From positions 1 to 20,785 of the forward strand of contig JBCCGI010000116.1 in the NCBI GenBank assembly GCA_039029355.1: a stretch of 20,785 nucleotides of DNA. The letters are read 5' to 3'. The DNA is from JBCCGI01 sp039029355 (GTDB taxonomy: Bacteria > Planctomycetota > UBA1135 > GCA-002686595). Positions 15,369-20,785 of this stretch are shown piece by piece (positions within the stretch are counted from its first letter, which is position 1; each line of letters starts with the position of its first letter). The notes beneath the pieces are model-generated. The model saw nothing but the letters and a program-made list of their open reading frames with translations, searched no databases and was not told the origin of the DNA. Made by a program: the position numbers and the translations under genes.

Positions 15369-17573
15369 ATGTCGCGGGCGTCGCTCAACGCGCTTCGGGT
15401 GCTCCTGGTGCTGCTCCTCGCGGGGATCGCCCACGGGCCGCTCCTCGGCGCGGACTACCGGGCGGAGGACCTGGCGCTGCTGCAGCGCGCCGCGAACGGC
15501 GGCGGACCGCCGCGGGCCGAGGTCGTCGCCTGGCGTGAGCTGTCGCTCGACGACGTGGCACGCATCGACCCCGAGGGGTCGCTGGTCGGCAACGCCGAGC
15601 ACGCCCTGCGCGCCCGGCGCGCGCCTTGGCGCGGGGGCGAGCACAGCGCCCTCGACGCGCGGATCGAGGGCGTGCTGCTGCTCTTCGGCATCGCCCTTGG
15701 GCTCGGGCTCTTCCTGCGGCGGGCGCTGCTGCCGTGGACCGGCAGCGACCACGCCGGAGCGGCGGGCTGGGCGGTGGTGCCGCTGCTCGTCGCGCATCCT
15801 CTGACGGTTGGGCTGGTCGCGCCCCTGCGCGGGCGGGACGAGCTCCTGGGGCTGCTCTTCGCGTCCTGGGCGGCGGCGCTGTTCCTGCAGGGCCGCCAGG
15901 ACCGGCGCTTCGCCGTGACGGCCGCGGCCTGGACGCTGTGCGCGCTGGCGTCGCTCTCGGGCGAGGTCGCGTGGCTGCTGCCGATCCTGCTCGCGGGCGT
16001 TGAGCTGGCGTCGTCGCACCGCTACCGCACGCGCCGCGAGCGCTGGCGCACGGCGGCGAACACGCTGCTCTTCTTCGGGCTCGCCTCGGGCCTCGGCGCG
16101 GCCTTCTGGGCGCGGCGGGCGGGGTCGCGCTACACCGATGGGCTGGCCGCCGCGATCGAGGATCCGGCGGCGGCGGCGTCGGGTCTCTTCGAGCGCCTGG
16201 GCGGCGTCGTGCTGCCGGCCAACCCGCACGTCAGCGGGCTCTTCGGCGTGGTGCTCGCGGGCGCCGTGTTCCTCGTGGCGCTACAGCCTGCGCTGGTCGC
16301 CGCGCGCTCGGCGCCGCGGCTCTGGGGCTGGATGCTGGGGAGCTGGTTCGTCTGCCTCGCGGGCGCGCTGGTGTACGGCCTCGACGTGCGCGTCGCGCCG
16401 GACGAGGCGACCGAGGGCGCGCTGCTCGCCGGCGCCGTGGCCGTCGCCGCGGCGGGGCTCGCGACGACCGCGACCGCGCTCTCGGGGCTGCGGCGCGACT
16501 GGCTCGCGTGGCTGGCGGCGGCGGTCTTCGCGGGGCTCTCCTTCAGCAACGCGCTGCCCTGGCGCGAGGCCGGCCACGTCGCGCGCGAGCTGCGCGCGGA
16601 CCTCGAGGCGGCGCGCGTGACGCACGGCAACGAGCCGCGGCTGCTCGTGCTGGACGCGGTGCGCGACGCGCGCGGGATCGACCCCTTCGGCGGCGCGGTG
16701 GGAGCGTTGGTCCATCCGCTGCTGCGCCCGGGGGGCGAGGCGCCCGGCGGCGGCCCGATCGGCGAGGTGCTGCTGCTCTCGCGCGAGGCTTTCCTCGCCC
16801 TCGCGCGCGAGCCCGAGCTCCGGCGCCTGCGCGAGGAGCGCTCGGTCGTGATGCTCGCCACGCTGCCGGGCGGCGAGCCGGTGCGCCCCGGCGGGCTGCG
16901 GCAGGCCGTGCGCCTGGCTCCGGCGAGCGCCGCGGGCACCAAGCGCAGCTGGCGCGGCGAGATGCGCTCGCCCGACCTCGACCTCGACACGCTGTCGATG
17001 TCGACGCTGCTGCTCACCGCCGACCTGCGCTCCGACACCAGCGGCGAGCGCCGCCTGCACTGGCGCGTGACCGAGCCGGCGCTGGCCAACGGCTCGCAGC
17101 GCTGCGTGTGGGTCGAGACCGGCGACGAGCCGGTGCTTGTGGCCGACCTGGGCCGCTCGCTGGCGTGGCTGCTCGGCGACCGTGTGCGGCGGGTGTGGCT
17201 CGAGGGCGGCGCGACCTCGGTGGGGCAGGCGCGCTTTTTGACCGCGCCCGAGCCCCTGGGCGAGCGCTTCGGCCCGACGCCCGACGGCGACGACTGGCTC
17301 TTCCCGCGCACGCTGACCCCGCTGGTGCAGGCCACCCTGCAGCGCGGGCGCTACGTGCTGACGCTGCTCTCGCTCGGCGACTATGCGTGCGTCGAGCTGC
17401 CGGTCGAGGTCCTGGGCGCGGACCACCTCCGCGCCCGCGGCGCGGCGGCCGAGGTCGCGGGCCTGCGCCGTCCGGTCGCGTGGACGCTCGACTACCGCGT
17501 CGAGGATGCGACGCTCGCCCGCGCCCGCGGCCGCCGCGTGGGCCGCGACGGCACGGTTGAGGAGCGCCAGTAG
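15369..17573 (+). CDS. Polytopic membrane protein, GT-C (TMTC/PMT-like) type, with C-terminal soluble domain
   Basis: 734 residues. A first helix (8-26) is followed by GADYRAEDLALL (27-38), placed like the acidic first-loop motif of GT-C glycosyltransferases. Then come about ten hydrophobic segments up to residue 392. VAHPLTVGLVAPLRGRDELL (141-160) and SGEVAWLLPILLAGVEL (197-213) resemble the 'HPV...GR.dLL' and 'KE....P.lLl.dl' signatures of TMTC-like transferases. Residues 400-734 are mostly soluble and probably extracytoplasmic, with no recognised domain and no TPR repeats. A GT-C transferase acting on a polyprenyl-linked sugar is plausible but unproven; it may be a degenerate relative. The ATG at 15369 is chosen because an upstream extension (from 15294) is low-complexity. 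A TACGAT six bases before the ATG could mean a very short leader. The gene lies 105 bases after the TIR gene. Confidence 0.7.
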   Translation: MSRASLNALRVLLVLLLAGIAHGPLLGADYRAEDLALLQRAANGGGPPRAEVVAWRELSLDDVARIDPEGSLVGNAEHALRARRAPWRGGEHSALDARIEGVLLLFGIALGLGLFLRRALLPWTGSDHAGAAGWAVVPLLVAHPLTVGLVAPLRGRDELLGLLFASWAAALFLQGRQDRRFAVTAAAWTLCALASLSGEVAWLLPILLAGVELASSHRYRTRRERWRTAANTLLFFGLASGLGAAFWARRAGSRYTDGLAAAIEDPAAAASGLFERLGGVVLPANPHVSGLFGVVLAGAVFLVALQPALVAARSAPRLWGWMLGSWFVCLAGALVYGLDVRVAPDEATEGALLAGAVAVAAAGLATTATALSGLRRDWLAWLAAAVFAGLSFSNALPWREAGHVARELRADLEAARVTHGNEPRLLVLDAVRDARGIDPFGGAVGALVHPLLRPGGEAPGGGPIGEVLLLSREAFLALAREPELRRLREERSVVMLATLPGGEPVRPGGLRQAVRLAPASAAGTKRSWRGEMRSPDLDLDTLSMSTLLLTADLRSDTSGERRLHWRVTEPALANGSQRCVWVETGDEPVLVADLGRSLAWLLGDRVRRVWLEGGATSVGQARFLTAPEPLGERFGPTPDGDDWLFPRTLTPLVQATLQRGRYVLTLLSLGDYACVELPVEVLGADHLRARGAAAEVAGLRRPVAWTLDYRVEDATLARARGRRVGRDGTVEERQ

Positions 17574-17596
17574 CTGCGCCGCCTGCGCACAGGCGC

Positions 17597-17602
17597 TACC
17601 CT
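17597..17602 (+). promoter_or_regulatory. Possible -10 element for queF
   Basis: TACCCT in the context GGCGCTACCCT lies 33 bases before the queF ATG, at a sensible distance for a short leader. No matching -35 is evident. I saw no preQ1-type riboswitch in the 62-base gap before queF. Confidence 0.25.
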
Positions 17603-17635
17603 CTCGCGGTCGCCCGAGCCGAAAGCCCTCCCCGC

Positions 17636-17992
17636 ATGCCCAGCCAACCGTCCAAGAGTCTTGAGCACTTCCCCAACCCGCGCCCCGGGCGCGACTTCGA
17701 GGTGCGCATCGAGACGAGCGAGTTCACGTGCCTCTGCCCGAAGACCGGCCAGCCGGACTTCGCCACGCTCCGCCTGCGCTACGTGCCCGACGAGCTGTGC
17801 GTCGAGCTGAAGAGCCTCAAGCTCTACCTGTGGTCGTTCCGCGACGAGGGCTGCTTCCACGAGGACGTGACCAACCGCATCCTCGACGACCTGGTGGCGA
17901 CGATCGCGCCGAAGCGCATGACGCTCGAGGCCGAGTTCCTGATCCGCGGAGGGATCGCGACGACGGTCGTCGCCTCGCATCCCTCCGCGTGA
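17636..17992 (+). CDS. queF: NADPH-dependent preQ0 reductase (QueF, short YkvM type)
   Basis: 118 residues. The enzyme reduces 7-cyano-7-deazaguanine (preQ0) to preQ1 with two NADPH in queuosine tRNA modification, in the cytosol. FTCLCPKTGQPDFATLRL contains the catalytic Cys34 and Asp41. VELKSLKLYLWSFRDEGCFH carries the QueF signature ELKSLK (57-62) followed by the substrate-binding region (His75, Glu76). The C-terminus FLIRGGIATTVVA is also typical. It is somewhat shorter than B. subtilis QueF but keeps all core motifs and matches the unimodular type. No queC, queD or queE lies in the window, so the rest of the pathway must be encoded elsewhere or preQ0 is imported. It is convergent with the beta-helix gene, stop to stop in 7 bases. 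No Shine-Dalgarno sequence is seen. Confidence 0.95.
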   Translation: MPSQPSKSLEHFPNPRPGRDFEVRIETSEFTCLCPKTGQPDFATLRLRYVPDELCVELKSLKLYLWSFRDEGCFHEDVTNRILDDLVATIAPKRMTLEAEFLIRGGIATTVVASHPSA

Positions 17993-17999
17993 GCCGCGC

Positions 18000-19226
18000 C
18001 TAGAGCGAGCCGTCGAGCAGCACGGTCGACGACGGCCCTGAGACGAAGGCGGCGCCGACCGCCGTCAGGTGGATCGCCTGGAAGCGCACCTGGGACGCGA
18101 GCACGCCCGGGCCGAGCTCGCCGATCGGCACCGGGTCGACCAGCGTTCCCGAGGCGTCGAGCTGACCCTTGAACGCGATCCCGAACGGCGCCGCGAGCGC
18201 GAAGTCGCCCGCGACCGCCGGCAGGAAGGCCGGCTCCAAGGCACCCGCGAAGGCGAGGAAGACGAAGTCGTCCGGCGGGCCGGTGAAGGTCTCGACCAGG
18301 AGCTCGCCCTCGCGCACGAGCGGCGTGGCCTCGAACGAGCGCGCCTCGCCGGTGAGCTCCTGCAGCGTGCCGCCCATGCTCGTGAGCGCCTCGCCCGCGG
18401 GGTCGGGGCAGGGAGGGTCCTGCAGGCCACCCTCGCCCGGCTGGCCCGGCGACAGCACGCAGTCGCGCAGGACCGCCGTGCTGGAGCCGAGGTCGAAGCC
18501 ATCGCCGGCGGCGGCCTGGCACTCGAAGGCCTCGGCCGGTCCGCCTTGGCCGCCGGTGAAGCTGCAGCCCGCCGCGAAGACCGAGCTGACCGAGAGCGAG
18601 AGGCCCGCACCGCCGGCGCTTACCGGCGCGAAGAGGCTGCCGGGGATCCCCTCGCTGCCGACGAAGGACGTGTCGTAGAGGCTGACCGACGAGTCGGCGA
18701 TGCGGCCTCCCGGGCAGGGGGTCACGCATTGGCCGCTCAGGAAGCTGCAGCGCGAGAGGATCACGGCGTCGCAGTCCTCGACCAGCAGGCCCTGGCTCGA
18801 CCAGTTCTCGTAGGCCTCGACCTGAACGTCCTCGAGCAGCACCACGCCGGCGTTGTCGCGCAGCTGCACGGCCGGCTCGCCCGACGAGATGGCGTCCGGG
18901 TAGACGACCAGGCCGCGCACCGTCACGCTCTGGTCCGCCGCGAGGTCGCGCACCTCGAGCGGCGCCGTCAGCGAGGTGAAGGCGCCGACGATGCGGACGA
19001 GGGCGCCCTCCTCGGCGACGATGCTGAGCGACTTGCCGACGACCTCGAACTCGGCGTAGTCGCCCTCCTCGACGACGATGGTGTCGCCCTCGGAGGCGGC
19101 GAGGATCGCGCCCTGGATGCCGATGAAGGCGCCCGGGCCTCCGGCTCCGTCGACGAGGAGGACGTCGGCGTGGGGCGCGGCGGCGAGGGCCAGGGACGCG
19201 GCGAGCGGGAAGAAGCGTTGGAACAT
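18000..19226 (-). CDS. Exported right-handed beta-helix protein, tandem paralogue 1
   Basis: 408 residues. A signal peptide (MFQRFFPLAASLALAAAPHA) leads into DVLLVDGAGGPGAFIGIQGA, then beta-helix turns such as GDTIVVEEGDYAEFEVVGKS, VEVRDLAADQSVTVRGL in parts, VVLLEDVQVEAYENWSSQ and AVILSRCSFLSGQCVTPCPG. Paired cysteines (CVTPC, CSF, CQAAAG, CVLSPG, PPCPDP) suggest disulphides in the exported protein. The last 40 residues (LGPGVLASQVRFQAIHLTAV, then SSTVLLDGSL) are shared with the paralogue. This resembles planctomycete surface proteins of unknown function; no catalytic site is seen. It is the downstream copy of a duplication with 19339-20586. The ATG at 19226 has GAGGAG four bases upstream. 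Confidence 0.9.
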   Translation of the reverse strand: MFQRFFPLAASLALAAAPHADVLLVDGAGGPGAFIGIQGAILAASEGDTIVVEEGDYAEFEVVGKSLSIVAEEGALVRIVGAFTSLTAPLEVRDLAADQSVTVRGLVVYPDAISSGEPAVQLRDNAGVVLLEDVQVEAYENWSSQGLLVEDCDAVILSRCSFLSGQCVTPCPGGRIADSSVSLYDTSFVGSEGIPGSLFAPVSAGGAGLSLSVSSVFAAGCSFTGGQGGPAEAFECQAAAGDGFDLGSSTAVLRDCVLSPGQPGEGGLQDPPCPDPAGEALTSMGGTLQELTGEARSFEATPLVREGELLVETFTGPPDDFVFLAFAGALEPAFLPAVAGDFALAAPFGIAFKGQLDASGTLVDPVPIGELGPGVLASQVRFQAIHLTAVGAAFVSGPSSTVLLDGSL

Positions 19227-19230
19227 CGTG

Positions 19231-19236
19231 CTCCTC
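19231..19236 (-). promoter_or_regulatory. Shine-Dalgarno GAGGAG of beta-helix paralogue 1
   Basis: On the minus strand CCGAGGAGCACG precedes the ATG at 19226. The same CCGAGGAGC-CG block precedes the paralogue at 20586, showing that the duplicated unit included the translation start region. Confidence 0.7.
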
Positions 19237-19301
19237 GGTCTTTTGGGAAGCAGGGCGGAAAGAGACGCCGGAATGTGGCGGCGCTCCCCGAACCGGACCG
19301 G

Positions 19302-19322
19302 CGGCGCGTGTTTCTCGCGCCG
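19302..19322 (-). promoter_or_regulatory. Hairpin between the tandem beta-helix genes
   Basis: On the minus strand CGGCGCG (19322-19316) pairs perfectly with CGCGCCG (19308-19302) around a seven-base loop, about 17 bases after the stop of the upstream paralogue. There is no U tract. It could be a transcript-end structure or a leader element for the downstream copy. Confidence 0.35.
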
Positions 19323-19338
19323 ACGCCGGCTTTCCCGA

Positions 19339-20586
19339 CTAGAGCGCGCCGTCGAGCAGCACCGTCGACGACGGGGCGCCTACGAAGGCGCCCCCCAGGC
19401 CGGTCAGGTGGATCGCCTGCAGCTGCACCGGCAGGGCGAGCACGCCCGGCCCCAGCTCGCCGACGGGGACGCTGTCGGCGAGCGTGCCCGACGCGTCCAG
19501 CTCGCCCGAGAACACGATCCCGAACGGCTTCGCCAGCACGAAGTCGCCCGCCACCGGGGGCAGGAAGGACGGCGCGAGTGCGTTCGAGAAGGCGAGGAAC
19601 GCGAGCTCGCCGGGCGTGCCTCCAAAGGTGAGCGCGAGCGCCTCACCCTCGCGCACCGGCGCCGAGGCGACCAGCGAGCGTGCGTCGCCCGCGAGCTCCT
19701 GGAACGCGCCCGAGACGACCACCAGCGGCTGCCCTTCGAGGTCGGCGCAGGGCGGATCGGACAGCCCGCCCGTGCCCGGCAGCCCCGGAGCCAGCAGCGT
19801 GTCGCGCACCGTCACCGTCGGGGCGCCCGCGCCGAGCACCAGCCCGTCGCCGGCCTCCGCGTTGCACTCCTCGGGGCCCGACGGTCCGCCGCTCCCGCCC
19901 TGGAAGGTGCAGCCCGCGGCGAAGACGCGACCGCCGCTCACCGCGAGCCCCGCGCCGCCCGGGCCCGCGGGCAGGAACAGGCCGGTGGGCAGGCCGTCGG
20001 CCCCGAAGAGCTGGGTGTCGTACAGCGTGACCGACGAGTCGATCAGCTCGCCGCCGGGGCACGGCTCGATGCAGAAGCCGGCGCGGAAGCTACAGCGCGT
20101 GAGCACGACCGCGGCGCAGTTCTCCACCAGGAGCGCCAGGCTCGCCCAGCCCGGGAAGGTCTCGACGTGGACGTCCTCGAGCAGCACCGCGCCGAGGTTG
20201 TCGAGCAGCTGCACGGCGGGCTCCAGCGGCCCGAGCACGTCCGGCAGCAGCCGGATGCCGCGCACGACGACGGCCTGGTCGGCGGCCAGGTCGCGCACGA
20301 CCAGCGGGATCGGCTCCGAGGCGAAGGTGGGCACGATCCGCACGTCCGCGCCCTGCTCGGCCAGGATGGTGACGGACTTGCCGGCGACCTCGAACTCGGG
20401 GTACTCGCCTTCCTTCACCAGGATCGTGTCGCCGTCCGAGGCGGAGAGCACCGCTCCCTGGATCCCGAGGAAGGCGCCGGGGCCCCCCTGACCGTCGACC
20501 AGCAGGACGTCGGCGGCGGCCCGGAGCGGGAGCGCGGCGAAAGCGGACAGGGTGAGCGCGGCGAGCGGGAGAGAGCGGTTCAGCAT
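19339..20586 (-). CDS. Exported right-handed beta-helix protein, tandem paralogue 2
   Basis: 415 residues, full length. A signal peptide (through ALPLRAAA) is followed by DVLLVDGQGGPGAFLGIQGA and the same sequence of beta-helix turns as its neighbour: GDTILVKEGEYPEFEVAGKS, AAVVLTRCSFRAGFCIEPCP and AAGCTFQGGSGGPSG. The C-terminal half (FLPPVAGDFVLAKPFGIVFS, LGPGVLALPVQLQAIHLTGL, SSTVLLDGAL) aligns almost without gaps to the paralogue. The cysteine positions are kept. Its role is unknown; a surface or secreted structural or carbohydrate-interacting role is the usual guess for the fold. The ATG at 20586 has GAGGAG four bases upstream (20591-20596). Confidence 0.9.
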   Translation of the reverse strand: MLNRSLPLAALTLSAFAALPLRAAADVLLVDGQGGPGAFLGIQGAVLSASDGDTILVKEGEYPEFEVAGKSVTILAEQGADVRIVPTFASEPIPLVVRDLAADQAVVVRGIRLLPDVLGPLEPAVQLLDNLGAVLLEDVHVETFPGWASLALLVENCAAVVLTRCSFRAGFCIEPCPGGELIDSSVTLYDTQLFGADGLPTGLFLPAGPGGAGLAVSGGRVFAAGCTFQGGSGGPSGPEECNAEAGDGLVLGAGAPTVTVRDTLLAPGLPGTGGLSDPPCADLEGQPLVVVSGAFQELAGDARSLVASAPVREGEALALTFGGTPGELAFLAFSNALAPSFLPPVAGDFVLAKPFGIVFSGELDASGTLADSVPVGELGPGVLALPVQLQAIHLTGLGGAFVGAPSSTVLLDGAL

Positions 20587-20785
20587 CGGGCTCCTCGGTG
20601 GGCGGCAACTCGGGAGGAGCGCTGACGACAGCGCCGTTTTCCCAACCGGAAAGGCGCCGCGCCCTCCTCCGGACGATCCCGGCTTTCCTCGGCCCCCAAC
20701 GCACGGCGCGGGGGGGCGCGGGAGACAACCCGCGGGGCCCCCCCCCCCCCCCCCCCCCCCAACGGCCCGGGGGCCGCGGGGGCCC
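20587..20785. other. Gene-free right end with a 23-base C run
   Basis: After the leader of paralogue 2 (to about 20700) no gene is seen. Positions 20738-20760 are 23 consecutive C, followed by almost pure G/C text to the end. This looks like a contig end or a poly-G sequencing artefact read on the opposite strand, rather than a functional element. Confidence 0.6.

Larger units (their letters stand above)
18000..20700 (-). repeat. Tandem gene duplication, unit about 1.34 kb
   Basis: The two beta-helix genes and their ~110-base leaders correspond along their length. Starts are 1360 bases apart and stops 1339 apart. Both leaders contain the minus-strand strings GGAAAGCCGG, CCGGTT(C/G)GG-type text and CCGAGGAGC. 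The copies are well diverged, so the duplication is not recent. Confidence 0.7.

Noticed and set aside
18069..19631. 520-codon plus-strand frame opposite the beta-helix genes
   Set aside because: Antisense to two genes with signal peptides and ribosome binding sites; no motifs of its own.

Overview
This is a very GC-rich bacterial window, most likely from a Planctomycetota-type bacterium (often an uncultured lineage). Three lines of evidence point there: three exported right-handed beta-helix proteins with the 'VLLVDG-GGPGAF-GIQGA' style of N-terminus, a metal-efflux operon carrying an exported CCKGC-repeat protein, and many starts without a Shine-Dalgarno sequence. The lineage is an inference from gene style; there is no rRNA or marker gene here. 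The window contains 13 supported protein genes, one of them cut by the left edge. I saw no tRNA, rRNA, CRISPR array or insertion sequence.

Left part (1-10562, all minus strand). Transcription runs right to left. A small exported Cys-rich protein is followed by a CusABC-type heavy-metal efflux set: TolC-like lipoprotein, adaptor with two metal-binding modules plus a DUF3347-like domain, and RND pump. Next is an exported protein made of three 62-residue repeats with C...CCKGC cysteines. A PA0069-type radical SAM gene follows a strong hairpin that overlaps its ribosome binding site. A partial beta-helix protein runs off the left edge. The metal genes read as one envelope Cu(I)/Ag(I)-type detoxification unit. 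No regulator of it is visible.

Middle (10682-15263). A cupin-like DUF4863/PnbB-type gene (minus) is divergent from a plus-strand pair: a DUF3825-like protein, then a 975-residue membrane protein with an N-terminal TIR domain, a first membrane block, a Pro/Glu-rich linker, a second degenerate TIR-like domain and a second membrane block. This pair is the best candidate for an undescribed signalling or defence system. Its function is unknown and nothing in the sequence proves a defence role.

Right part (15369-20785). A polytopic GT-C-like membrane protein and queF (preQ0 reductase) lie on the plus strand. QueF converges, with a 7-base gap, on two tandemly duplicated beta-helix genes on the minus strand that share their leader and ribosome binding site. 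The last ~200 bases hold no gene and end in a 23-base C run, which suggests a contig end or sequencing artefact.
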